A stretch of DNA of 64,000 bases, from assembly GCA_948567375.1 (NCBI GenBank), contig OX419759.1, positions 61,780,593 through 61,844,592 on the forward strand, written 5' to 3'. Position numbers and translations under genes: made by a program. Shown piece by piece: positions 46,111 to 58,020 of this stretch. Position 1 is the first letter of the stretch; each line of letters begins with the position of its first letter. The notes under the pieces are model-generated. The model was not told the origin of the DNA. It saw only the letters and a list, made by a program, of their open reading frames with translations, and did no database searches. The stretch is from Lunularia cruciata (Eukaryota > Streptophyta > Marchantiopsida > Lunulariales > Lunulariaceae).

Positions 46111-47314
46111 ATTGTAGGGTACAAAGACCATGTATATTTTTTATTGAAGTTTGTAAGGGCAAAGGTAGTTCTTTGTAGTAGATTTTAGGACAAAGATGTT
46201 CTAGGCAGAAGGAAAAAGGTAGAAATCTATTAAATATAGAATGCACCTTTGGCATAGTAATCATTTTTAGCCTTGGAGGTCTTCACCCTAGACCTTTGGC
46301 TTGACATTCTCTATAACTACACAAAAAATTCAGAATTGTTATTACATTGAGAATAAATGACAAGTAGTTGTGATTAGTGGTGATTGCACAATCACTTCTT
46401 AATTGTGCTTAGGATAAGATCAATAGGTAGGATTAGTAAAAAGTGGAGAAGGTGTAATTGGAAGATTTCCAACACTCCTTAGCCGCTAATCATCTTCATC
46501 TCAAGAGTTAGGGAATTGTATATATGGGTTTCAACAAGGAAGCAATGTCCATTTCTTTCATAATCAAAGTATTCAACTTAAGGATCCCTACAAGTCTTTG
46601 TGTTGAATTGCTTTCACTTACATCTTTTGTTGTATACTTGGTTGAGTAGAGGTGAGAAATCTTACAACAAGAATGTGTGATTGAGTACTTGTTTAAGAAT
46701 TTGCATTGGATCAAGGAGGTTTTCCTTGAAATTTAGTAAGGATGAGTGCTTGAGTACCTACTCAAGAAATTTACACATTATCAAGGAAGTAACCCTTGAC
46801 ATTCTGAATGACTGAGTCAATGTGAGGAAAGGTTTTTGGAAACAATGAAGTATTGAGAGTACCATGGAATAGAAAAGCCAAGTAGACAGTTAATTTTGGA
46901 TTTTGTTGGGATTACATCTTCTAGGAAGGGATGCATGCAATGATGGCATCAGGAACCTTCAGCCTAAAAACCAACCTTTGGCCTAAAAATTGACCTTTGG
47001 GGTGAAATAAACCTATAGGGAGGGACTAGCTACTAGGGTAAAAGAGGCCTTCAGTGTGAAGTGAGCAATCACTATCAAGAGCTTAAGTGACTTGATCTTT
47101 TGTGAGAGTGGTTGTTAATTTGTCTTTTCTCAGGATGATGCAATGGACATCTCTACCTTCTTCAAGGAGTGGTTTCTAGCCAAGAGGTTAAATAGGCAAG
47201 AATAGACCACTTGTCACATTGTGACACTCATTTCTAGTTATTTCCAACCCATATCCTCAAGAGAACAACCTATTCTACTACCTATACTATTAGTACATTA
47301 ACATTGAGTTGTCA
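46111..47314 (+). repeat. Family A 5' LTR distal part
   Basis: Contains a TATA-like tgtatatatggg at 46515-46526. It ends gagttgtca at 47306-47314, followed by tttttttggc and a primer-binding site. The last 200 bp match the minus-strand LTR at 20105-20424. It carries ataggaaccttcagcct-type low-complexity text but no coding frame. Confidence 0.55.
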
Positions 47315-47320
47315 TTTTTT

Positions 47321-47338
47321 TGGCATGTTGCGGGGGAT
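47321..47338 (+). promoter_or_regulatory. Primer-binding site, tRNA-Asp type (degenerate)
   Basis: TGGCATGTTGCGGGGGAT lies 6 bp after the LTR end. It resembles the tRNA-Asp complementary site seen in other plant gypsy elements, with four or five differences. It is followed by the same gcactccttggagt leader found next to the site at 20087. Confidence 0.6.
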
Positions 47339-47339
47339 G

Positions 47340-49265
47340 CACTCCTTGGAGTAGCTAAAAGTGAGAGTAGACAAGGCAATGAATGTTACCAAGGACACTA
47401 GTACCAATGGACATTCACACTCCTGAGTGTCGAGAGAATTTAAGAGAGATCAAATGCACAACTCTAAGCAACTTACCACTCACAAAAGAAGAGCTTAAGG
47501 TAATACTCTTTACCTTGGAGTAAAAATAGAATTTGACTATGGATTGACCTCTTAACCTCAGCTCTTGCAAGAAGAAAAAGAACTATTGCACATAGAAGAA
47601 GACAACTAGTTATTGACCATTCCATGAGAGTTCTTCATAGAAGAACCAACATGTAGGATTTCTCTTGAGGTCAGACTTCTGATTGATGTGATAGTCAATT
47701 TTGAATACCATCATTTGATAGCACTATTTTCATTGATCAACCAAGGGGAAATTTCTCTTGATTCTGAGTGGGACTTCCTTTATCCTTCTTCTACAAGAGT
47801 GGGTCTTACTCCAAGTGTGCTCCTTGTCCCCAAACCAATAGCAAATCATGCTTCTTTAGTGAGGCAAAACTACCAAAAGTGCAATGGAAAAGATGAGGAA
47901 GAAGATCCAAATTCTTTCATGAAGAAGTTCAAAGTTATTTTCGTAGCCAATTGAGAAGGTGCATAAGTGGGAAGGCTTAGAAATTCCCCAGTTTTCTATG
48001 GAAGGGATGGAATTGCTATACACATATCAGCCAACAACCTAAGAATATGAAAAAAATTTCCAACCATAAGGAGACTATTCTTGGAACATTTTAGAGAACT
48101 AGACTATGAGGCAATTTCTTCACTATCCTCAATAATTTGGAGCAAGAGAAAACTAAGAAACTAAGGGACTACATAGAGAGATTCTAGAGTGTAATCAGTT
48201 GAGTCCCTAGGAGAGATGCAACCTTGGGTCACTTAGATGCTCAAGCTGTGGCATGGTTCTTGGGGAGACAACCTGCCAAACTTTGAGTCTTTGCCAAAGA
48301 GCAAGATCATAGATCTTGAAAAGAGTCATCAAGTCCACAAAATTATATGATTCAGCCATGATGACTCTTTGGAGGAAATATTCCCAAGGGCAAACCACCA
48401 CAAAGAAGCCAACAAAAATATCAGGCCAAAAGCAGCCTTCATCATCATTTGACTCATCCAACATAAACACTCCTTCTCATCTCCACTCCTTCATTGTCCT
48501 CATTGGAAGATGAGAAGGAGTGTAGGAAGGAACAAAGAGGTGTTTTTAGGCCAAAATTTGACACCACTCCAAAATCACTTCTCAGATGGGATCTAATTAA
48601 ACAAACTCATCAAGGAGTTCACAAACTTCAAAATGTGGATGGTTAGTATGAAAGCAAGAAGGAAGTTCCCTTCATACACTCAACCTAACAGATGGTGCAC
48701 TACTTGTGGAAAGCTAGGACAGGCCTACATAGAGTGTTTTTCTAACAAACCCTTTTCCTCTATACATCAGATTGAATGGGTGTAGGAATAGGAGAAGTAG
48801 GAATATTATGTGGAGGAAGATGATCAAGTCTTTGTGGTACAGGAGGTACTTCCTGCCCTACTCCAGCTACCCCCTATAACTACTCCTTGTTACACACCTG
48901 CAAAGCAGATTGCTAACAAATCACCACAAAGGGCTTTGCCTCCCTAGCAGAATTTACCTATTGGCATGTGTATTCTTGTGGAGCAATTGTCAAGTTGTCC
49001 TTAACCCAAAAGACCACTCCCATATAATGTGTTGTGTAGTAATTGTCAAGCTCTGGGCCATGTGAGGTCAGCTTGTCCTAACCCTCTTGTTCCAAGACCC
49101 CTTGTAAGGTTTGTACCTTACCCTCTTCTTGCTAAAGGTGATACAAATTTTCACTACATGAGCCTAAAGGAGGTAAAAGCAGATGACCCAGTACTATTGG
49201 ATGAGGATGGTCCTATTGGAGTAAATTTGAGTAATAACACATTCAACCAAGCAGCTAGCCAATAA
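47340..49265 (+). pseudogene. Gag of a family A (Athila/Tat-like) element
   Basis: Fragments in order: a leader frame at 47688-47954 (DEEEDPNSFMKKFKVIF), a capsid-like part (LRDYIERF, then LDAQAVAWF, about 48155-48260), and two zinc knuckles. The first, CTTCGKLGQAYIEC near 48697, lacks its His. The second, CSNCQALGHVRSAC near 49032, is a perfect C-x2-C-x4-H-x4-C. After it come PRPLVRFVPYPL and an acidic stretch. Gag packages the element RNA. Multiple stops are present. Codon positions match the minus-strand gag at 18448-19500. Confidence 0.7.
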
Positions 49266-49979
49266 CACTTCCTTCTCTAATACCTCAAAATCATTGGAAG
49301 ACAAAGGAAAGAATCATGCTTGACTCAAGAAAATTCTATCTAATAAGACAGCAAAGTTAAGACCAAGGTCAAGAGCAAAGAAGATCATGAAGACCTTGCT
49401 AACATGGCAAGGCCAAACCATTAAGAGACTCTTTCCCAATATGAATACCAACTTGAGTAATGAATCCTAATATCCAACAGACATTTGGAAGGAAGTCCAA
49501 AGACTCTTGGAAGAAGAACTATAAAAAATACAAAGAGATGGCCAAGCCAAGGAGCCAAAACCCTCATCATCAAGTACGCTTAGTCATGATTTGAATTTGA
49601 AGCCAAAGGTACTTGAGGCCAAAGGTTCATCCACAAAAGATTTGAGGACAAATGGGTTTGAGGCTGAGTGCTCTAGTCCAAAGACCTTTGTCCCAAAACT
49701 CCAATGCCAAAGGAAACCAAAGACAATTTTCCATCACCAAAACAAGTTCCAACCCCAAAGATGAACCAAAGAAGAAGCAAAGAAGGAGAACCACTTCTCT
49801 TTTGGGAGTGTCTTAGTACAACAATCCTTGCCAATTTGGGATCTTCTCAAGTAGATGTCATGCTCAAGCAATTGTGGGAGGATAATAAGTATTATAGAAA
49901 AGAAAATTAATTATAGTGCTTCAAAGAGTATAGGCAAGGAAGCAACCTGATCTTTCTGCAATTTATAAAATAGAGATAT
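49266..49979 (+). other. Linker between gag and protease, Lys/Pro-rich, decayed
   Basis: Frames such as 49704-49910 are Lys- and Pro-rich with no catalytic motif. It probably encoded the gag-protease linker. Confidence 0.4.
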
Positions 49980-51236
49980 AAGATTTGGGATCTCTAGAGG
50001 TGGAGATAAAGATTAATGGCTATATGATCCAATCAGTACTCATCAATTCTGGATCTGGAGTGAATGTCATGATAGTGGAAATTTTTCTCAAACTAGGGTA
50101 CACAACTTTCAATCCAACACTCCATATCTCCACTTTGTAGATCAAACACAAACAAGATCAAACCCTTAGGAATGTTATCCAACATTCCTACCATCATAGA
50201 TGGCATAACATTTTGGTTGGATTACATTGTCCTTTGTCTTGTAACCAAAATAGGTTACTTGTATTGATTGGAAAATCTTGGCTGTATGGAGCAAGAGTAA
50301 TAGTAGAGTGGTACCAACACAACTACACTTCACCAATACCAACTTCCGTGATACTAAATTTGTCACAATATGTTGGAACCTCATCAAGGTTCCTTTTTTG
50401 GGAGGAACCTTATCTTCAGAGGAAGGTTACATGGAAGGAACTTTGGATGAGGCCAAAGGTTTATCAAGAGAATACAAGGTGAACTACTTGGAGTGTTATA
50501 ATATTGAATATGTGGCCAAAAGGAATGATCATCTTGAAGGTTTGGAGGACAATTTTGTGCTCTTAGAAATCAACCATGTCATTAACATAAAAGGCATTGT
50601 CAACCTAGATGATTGCAAGGATGTGAAAATTTCCAAAGGGAAATCCCTCAAGATTTCCAAATTTGTGTCTAAGGAGGAGTATGTAAACTATGCATGTCTA
50701 TTTTGAGAATAGCAAGACATCTTTGCATGGAAGATTGAGCAAATGCTCAAAATTCCTAGGCAATTGACATGGAAGAAGGAGCTGTCCAGGTCTGGAAACA
50801 TCACTATTGACTCAATCCCAAATACTCATTGTTGGTCAAGCATGAAATTGATAAGTATCTCAAGGCTGGCAACATTTTTCCAATACTCAATAATGAGTGG
50901 GTGTCTCTAAATGTTGTAATGCCCAAGAAGAAGACAAGACATGTTAGTGTGCCGGGATTTTTGTAAGCTGAATGCAGCCCCAAAGAAGGACTACCACCAC
51001 CCTCTTCCTTTCTTAGATGCTATTTTAGACCATAATGTAGGACATGAGTGCTTTAACTTTCTAGATGGTTTTTTAGGATAAAACCAAGTATCCATTTGGG
51101 AAGAAGATAAGGAAAAGCCTACCATCACTATTGATTGGGTAATTTTCACTTACAATCAAATGCCATTTGGGTTGTGTAATATGCTTGGAACATTTTATTG
51201 GATGATGATTGCTATCTTCAAGGACTATTTGCAGAA
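49980..51236 (+). pseudogene. Athila/Tat-like protease and N-terminal RT (truncated)
   Basis: The protease reads INGYMIQSVLINSGSGVNVM (about 50011-50070), with the catalytic Asp of D-S-G changed to Asn, and later LVLIGKSWLYGARVIVEW. The frame 50278-50706 covers the pre-RT linker. The RT then shows RDF.KLNAAPKKDYHHPLP, LDAILDHNVGHECFNFLDGF and ITIDWVIFTYNQMPFGLCN (to about 51190). It is a close relative of the 35409 pol. The RT breaks off at about 51236, before the catalytic Asp pair, where chromovirus pol begins in the same orientation. Confidence 0.75.
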
Positions 51237-53558
51237 TATAAGGAGAGCAAAGAGTTTCATCAAGCAATGGTTGATCAGATAGTTTAGGAGTTTGCGGATG
51301 ATCTGCCGAAGGGATTACCCCCTGATCATGGTATGCCCTTCAAGATTGAGTTATTGCTAGGGAGTACTCCAATGAGTAGACCAATCTATTGGCTCTCACC
51401 AAAGGAGTTCAACAAGTTGTGAAGAACACTTATGGAGTTGTTGGAAAAGGACTTCATATGACATAGTACTTCTCTTTGGGGAACATCGGTATTATTTGTT
51501 CCAAAGAAGGATGGAGAACTTTATTTCTTTATTGATTATTGTGGGCTCAATAAGAAAACAATGAAGAATGCATATCCCTTACCTTGGATTGATGACTTGA
51601 TTGATCAATTGAGTGGAGCACGGTACTTTTCCAAGCTGGATCTTTGTAGTGGCTATTGGCAAATCCCCATTGATAGGGAGGATATGCAAAACATTATCTT
51701 TTGCACAAGTTATGGGAATTTTGAGTGGAGAGTTCTACCTTTTGGGCTCACTAATGCTCCAACAGTCTTCATAGATCAGATGCATCAGGTGTTGGATAGA
51801 CTATTGGATCAGTACGTGGTGGTGTTCTTGGATGACATCATCTTAATCTACAGCAAGATAGAGGCAGTGCAAGAAGTCCTAAGACAACTATTACAATGGA
51901 AATTTTACTACAAGAAGTTGAAGTGTGCCTTTTGGCAAAAGGAAGTTACCTTCTTGGGTCACAAGATCTCATAGGAGTGGATCAAGATGAAAGAGGAGAA
52001 AATCAAGGCCTTTACTGATTGGCCTACTCCAAAAGATGCTATAGAAGGCCTACTCCAAAGGATGCTATAGAAGTACGGGCATTTAATGGACTGGCCAGTT
52101 TTTATGGATGGTTCATCCATTATTATGCTCATGTGGCTGCACCATTGACTGACTTCTTGGGGAAGGACTTCCAATGGACCACCAAGCACAAAGAAGCATT
52201 TTAGAAGTTGAAACATATGGTGTCTTCAAGGCCCATTCTTCAACCGTATGATCCTCAACTACCGTGTGTGGTTGATTTTGATGCTTCTAACTTTGCAATT
52301 GGAGCCGTGTTGGAACATGAATTCCTAATTGGACTACATCACATTGCCTTTGTGTCTCACCAACTCAATATGGCTGAAAGAAACTACTCTGCTTGAGATC
52401 GAGAACAATTTGCAATGGTATATGTCACCTAGGTATGGAGGCATTACCTCTTGGAGAAACAAATGATCATGCAAATTGATCACAAACCATTGTTGTAGAC
52501 CTTACATTTGGAACACATGAAGAGTCGACATCATCAATGGGAGGAAGAACTCCAATTGTTTGACATCAAACTTGAGTAAAAATTAGGTCGGTTCCATGTC
52601 ATTCTTGATGCTTTATCTTTGTGATCTGATTTGAAGTCTCTTCCTCTCATTACGGCAACAATTACAATGGTGTTAATTGACTCTAAGGTCCAAAATGAGT
52701 ATTGGTTAGCTCTACAACAAGATACCTTTTTCCAAATGGTACATGGTCATCTTATAGCATACAACAAGGAGTACATCTTATAACATACGACAAGGAGTAC
52801 AACACATTCTCCTTTAGGGAAGGCCTTTTATTCCATGAAGACCGGATCTATGTTCCAACCAAAGGTGATCTCTAACTTATATGCCTTCAAGAAGCCCATG
52901 ATTTACCAATAGTTGGTCACATGGATGTGGACAAGACCTTGGGTACCCTCTAACACCGATGGTGGTGGCACAACATGACAAGAGATATTTGGGAGTTTGT
53001 TTGACCGTATGGGAGTTGCCAACATAACAAGGCCAGCAACCAGAAGCTGAGTTGACTCCTTCAACCATTCCTTGTTCCATCCACTCGATGGGAACATACG
53101 AGCTTGGATCTCATCACATCCTTGCACAAAGCAAAGCAAGGACACACAACAATTGTGGTATTTGGAGATAAGCTTAGTACGCAAATCCACTTGGCACCAA
53201 CCTGTGATACCGTGGATGCTCCAACCTTGGCACAAATCTACTTTGACAATGTCTTCAAACATCATGGGATACCATGTGTACTCATCTTCTACCATGATCC
53301 TCTATTCACCGAGAAGTTTTGGTAAGCACTCTTCCAGATACTCGGCACCAGGCTTGCTTTGTCCATGGCCTATCAACCTCAAACTGATGGATAAACCAAA
53401 TGTGAAAATCGTACATTGAAAGATATGTTGTTTGCCTTTGTCAATGTCTACCATACCAATTGAGATGAATGTCTTGCAATTGTAGAATTTGCCTTCAATA
53501 ATTCCAAATAGGCAAGCATTGGATTTTCCGCTTTCTTTCTCAATTTTGGCCAAGATAT
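51237..53558 (+). pseudogene. Chromovirus pol (RT, RNase H, integrase), second family
   Basis: Starts in the pre-RT linker (PKGLPPDHGMPFKIELL) and continues with [45 protein letters not shown] and the catalytic VVFLDDIILIYS (about 51820-51855). RNase H has VVDFDASNFAIGAVLE and NMAERNYSA. Integrase is in pieces: MDLITSLHKAKQGH, FGDKLSTQIHLAPT and PCVLIFYHDPLF, where Asp-Arg has become Tyr-His as in the 20425 copy. It is cut at 53558 (inside the NFGQD region) by the minus-strand family E element. A local duplication of about 25 bp (cctactccaaaagatgctatagaag) lies near 52021-52073. Many stops are present. Confidence 0.82.
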
Positions 53559-53559
53559 G

Positions 53560-54216
53560 TGTCATGCGTATGTACATAGTTACACAACATACATTGCTAT
53601 CAACATTATATACAATAGAAGCACAACTTACACATAAGTCATACATAGACTCTAAAGTGCCACAATAATCAAATTGTTTACCACTCAAATCAATCAAACT
53701 CAGATCAATACTTGATGTGATCCTCAATAAATTGCCAACAATAGGGCACTAATTACAGTCAAGCCACACCCACTCTAGCATAGAGACTCCAGGTGACACT
53801 CGCCAGCTTTCTGTCCACTTTAGCTAGGAACTCGAAGCTCAACATCAAAGAAGTGAGCTCTTTGGAGCTGCACTCCCATGGTATACCTTTGATTTTGACC
53901 TAGGTCTCCTCCCAACGGTCCCACTGATGGCACACCTGACGGTGTGGATGGTGCAAGTGACGGTGGGCCCCACCATGAAGTTAGTACCTTAAACCTGAAA
54001 TCTGACCGTTGGAAAGTAGTCTATGAGTAATGGCCAAAATGCCTCTAACTACTATCACTAGAACTCCAGTGTTCGAGCATCTAGATGCAAAACTACAAAT
54101 GGTGTGACAACTATCGTGCATATATACATCATTACACAACATACGTCATTGTCAACATCATACACAATAGAAGCACAACTCACACATAAGTCATACATAG
54201 ACTCTAAAGTGCCACA
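53560..54216 (-). repeat. 3' LTR of family E (methyltransferase/PHD element)
   Basis: On the plus strand it begins TGTCATGCG at 53560 and ends GTGCCACA at 54216, giving TG...CA ends on both strands. A purine run on the minus strand (ctagggggcga) lies immediately outside at about 54217-54228 and serves as a candidate polypurine tract. Internally, the module 53560-53667 is repeated at about 54102-54216. Its insertion point is inside the chromovirus integrase. Confidence 0.6.
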
Positions 54217-54390
54217 ATCGCCCCCTAGCTGGCAGTTAGGTCCCTCTAACTCCAGATAGCCATCTACTCCAAGAATATGGTATACCCTATAATGGGCAAA
54301 GATCAGGAGTCCGGGTGCTATGGAGACCCATCGTTAATCGCCTGTCTGCAATCTATACCATATAAAGAATGAACTAGCTATAGGTCAAGT

Positions 54391-54525
54391 ACATCTAGGA
54401 CATAACCTTTGTCCCTAAGAAACCACTGTGAGGGGAGGAGTCATACATGCCATATGCCATCCTCTTGAACAGCTATCACCCACTAACATAGTAGCAGCTC
54501 CACCAGAAGAGCCACATAACATACA
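54391..54525 (-). other. PHD finger fused to the integrase C-terminus (degenerate)
   Basis: Minus-strand order: CMLC, then ATMLVGDSC, then RGWHMAC, then PPL, a stop, and CPRC. This is the PHD finger Cys4-His-Cys3 layout: C-x2-C, [C lost]-x2-C, H-x2-C, C-x2-C. The third ligand Cys reads Gly and a stop interrupts the tail, so this copy is dead. PHD fingers read histone H3 tail states. Here it would occupy the place that a chromodomain has in chromoviruses. Confidence 0.7.
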
Positions 54526-55700
54526 TCTCAAGCCTGCACGTACAAGTGCCAAGCTTGGGTCCATAGTACCATCAATGTTTGGGAGGTGGCATGGCACACA
54601 ATTGCACACATGATCCTTCCAAACAACACCATCACGTCCTTCTAACACAAGGACTCCATATGGAAAAACCTCATGCAATCTCAACATAGTGCGGCCTATC
54701 AAAACATCAAGTGTCGTCGGTGATGTCTGTTGTAGATAAACATAATCTCCTAGATGAAATTGACGGATCAAGGGTCTATAACCTCCTCCTCAAATGGAAG
54801 CATAGCGTAAAGTATCTCTATGCTAAGCAATTGCCAAGTTCTCAAAGGCCATTGGCATCACTCTCCGAAAGATCTTTGCCCGTTGAGAACATGCGCTCAT
54901 CCATACATTGGGGTCATCTAAGTCCAAAACTATAGTAGCATCTTGACGAATGGCTGCATGTAAATCTGGATCTCATCCATAGAGTAGAAAGTACGGAGAG
55001 AAGGATGCTAAGGAGGCTTGCCGGCTGAACCGATAGCCCATGGCCAACCAAGGTAATTGGAGATCCCAATCTCCCAAGTGGTTTCTCTGCAAACCATACT
55101 TTTGCAATCCTCTCTTCAATGTATGAACCACTCTTTCTGCTAAGGCATCTACCTCAGGGTGATCTTGAGATGTAGTTCAATGATCAATCAAAGCCTTGTC
55201 ATGCAAGACCTGAAACTCTCCCAAGTACTCTATACCCTGATCAATCAAAACCTCAACTGGTGCACCAAAATGACTAAGAACTCAATCCAGGAACGAGTAA
55301 GCTGTCCCTTCACTAGACTTGTCAGGAAGTGCCACCAACTCAATCCACTTGGAGAAGTGCTCCACCATCACCAAAACTTACCAATGATGTCTCATAGTCA
55401 GCGGTAAAGGTCCAACAAAGTCCAAAATCCAACGGTAACCCAATCCCATGATAGGAAATGGGTGTAATTGTAGTGTAGGAGCATTGAATGATGCTCTAAC
55501 TCAGCCACAAACCACACATCTGGCAACAAATTGTTGTACCTCAGTCTGCATACCGTGCCACCAATAATGACTCTGGAGTAAGCTATATGTACGCTTTACT
55601 CCAAAATGTCCTAGCTCCTCATGAGCATGACAGACCAACTGTGGTCTCTATGCTGGAAGTGGTACTTCTTGTACTTTACCATCATCCCATACATGCAAAA
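54526..55700 (-). pseudogene. Integrase of family E gypsy element
   Basis: Minus-strand fragments show the His-Cys zinc domain (HAHEELGHFGVKRTYSLL and ARCVVCG, about 55530-55640). The catalytic core follows with WILDFVGPLPL, VLIDQGIEYLGEF and DALAERVVHTLKRGLQKYG. The C-terminal part has FHLGDYVYLQQTS (54715-54760) and VCNCVPCHL before the PHD finger. Each catalytic acidic residue is still present but stops and shifts break the frame. Confidence 0.75.
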
Positions 55701-57261
55701 GGTGTCTACCCTCCAATCTAAACCGTCTGGCTTGCTGAAGAACATGATCTCTCTCCTTGGGCCCAACTATGCCACCCACAACACCAGTGCAAAGATAGTC
55801 CATCACTAAGACATCATCATGAATGTCTCGCTGAACTATACCAATATCTTCACTCTCTAGATCTATGACCTCCATAACTCCTCCTGTATGCGTTGAGAGA
55901 GATACCACCAAAGCCTCAAAAAATATACACAGAAAGGCAGATTCATGCCAACCTGGCACCATCTCCTCATCTGTCTCACCATGCCAAAATGCTCTGGTCT
56001 GATCCTGCTGGTTGGGACATGGGTTTCTACTCAACTCATCTGCATCACGGTTCACCACTCCAGGTCTATGAACAACCATGAAATCATACTCTTGTAAATC
56101 AGTGCCCATCGTGCAAGCTTCCCTAAAAGCTTGTCGGACTCCATCAACCACTTCAGCGGCTGATAATCAATGATGAGAGTGAAGGGGTTACCAAATAAGT
56201 AACATTGGAAATGTGCTACTGCCCAAATTGCTGCCAATCACTCTCTCATATGAACTATTCTTTGCCTCCGCTGAATTGTTGGAGCGACTAGCATAGGCCA
56301 CCATAAACTCCTTCCTCTCATCATCATGCTGGGTGAGCACCGCTCCAAGCCCCAACATACTCCAATCATTATGAACCTGAAATGGTCATCCTTTGATCGG
56401 TCTCCTCAAAATAGTAGCACATGTCAACCTCTCCTTGAGCTCTACAACAGCTCTCTCTTGCTCATCTCCCCAACACTACTCTTGTGTAAGCTTGGTCAAC
56501 TTCGTCAAGGCCTTGGCAATGGCACTAAATCCTCTAACATAGCAGCGATAGAAGTTTGCCAATCCAAGGAATGCTCGCACTCTGCTCACATCCATATGCC
56601 AAGGAATACGTGCAATAGCCTCCACCTTGGTCTGCTATACACCAAGTCCTCCGGGGTAGATAGTGTGACCCAAATACTCAACCTGCTCATGGAAGAACCT
56701 ACACTTCCCAAGATGTAATTTGAATCCATGAGATCTCAACCTCTCAAACACCTCCAACAACTATCTCTCATGCTCCTCCGCAGTAGTGCTATAGACCTAA
56801 AAGTCATCAATATAACACCAAGAAAAATCCAATCCAACCAAGATACTATCCATGACCCTTTGGAACTCAATAAGAGTGTTCTTCAACTCAAATGGTAAGA
56901 ACCTCCACTGCTATAACAGGTCCTTGCTGTGAGGATCAATAGCCCAAAATGTTGTCTTGGACTTATCCTCCTCCTTGATTGGCAACTGATGATATCCCGC
57001 TCAAAGATCCAAAGTATTGAAGATCTTTGCATGCCCAATTGCATCAAAAATCTCCTCCGGTGTAAGCATGGCATACCAATTAGCCCTGGTTTGTTGGTTG
57101 ATAGGACGGTAATCTCCACACATCCGCCTATATGTGTAGTTGCCATGCATATCCTTCTTGGTTGGCATGACTATCGCTGATGCATACTCTCCATATGAAA
57201 TCTCCACCAAACCAACCTCAAAAAGATCACTACTCCGGCTCTGAATCAATGTCCTCTCCAT
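55648..57261 (-). pseudogene. RT and RNase H of family E gypsy element
   Basis: The RT starts with GEYASAIVMPTKKDMHGNYT and RRMCGDYRPINQQTRANWYA, then EEIFDAIGHAKIFNTLDL. It continues through WRFLPFELKNT, the catalytic CYIDDF (56803-56814) followed by a stop, and LGKCRFFHEQVEYLGH. RNase H follows with GLGAVLTQHDDERKEFMVAY. The frame 55648-56151 covers the RNase H to integrase linker (YDFMVVHRPGVVNRDADELS). Several nonsense codons and shifts are present. Confidence 0.82.
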
Positions 57262-58020
57262 ATCACTATAGCAATAAGGACGTCAAAAAACTAATGTATC
57301 ACTAGTCAGCTCAATCCGTATACCAAGTCCCTTCAGAGCACCCAAATCCTTCATACTTAAGGCAAAACAACTCGTGTGGCTCCTCAAGAACCTCCAAACC
57401 TTCCGTCTTTCCTCTCTAGTAAGCTTGGGTCCAAGATCTAGCTCCCAAGTATCCTTTGTAACTATAGTAGGAGTGGAAGATGTACTGACGGGCTGCTACA
57501 CTGGGCCCTTGGGAGCAATAGTGTCATACTCCCAACCACTAAAGGTCCCAACCTCTGTGTGAAAAACTCCCTCTACTCTGGATGCAAGCTCCACACGTCC
57601 TCTAGCTGCATCCCAAGTGGACCAAGGGTGTAATCCAAGTAGCCCACGCTCACTTGGATGGACTCCAAGTAGACCACTCTCCCTAGTAGCTACTGGATGT
57701 GTCCCAAGAATACCATGTCCACTCGGTCCATTGCCCCCAGCATGTGCGTGAATTGTCTCGATAGGCACAGGGCTCACAAGTGTCCGAGTGGTGATGCCTA
57801 TCAAGCACATCTTATGCTGCTCTGCCAAGCCAATGCTCACAATCCAAGTCAAATAGTTTAGGTCCATAGCCTGACCTAACACCTGACGCGTGGATGCCTC
57901 TGAAACTACTGGAACAACGGTAATATCGGTGCAAAAACCCATCGCTCACTCTCTCTCATCATTGTTGGGCTCCACCAAATGCTGTAACTTTGGGTCCCAA
58001 ACAAGTCTAGGTCCTCCTTC
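57262..58020 (-). pseudogene. Linker between methyltransferase-like segment and RT
   Basis: The frame 57496-57942 carries Gly/His-rich repeats (GLLGVHPSERGLLGLHP). After a stop comes WELDLGPKLTREERRF, a typical pre-RT linker, then FALSMKDLGALKGLGIRIEL. No methyltransferase motif beyond motif IV could be recognised here. Confidence 0.55.
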
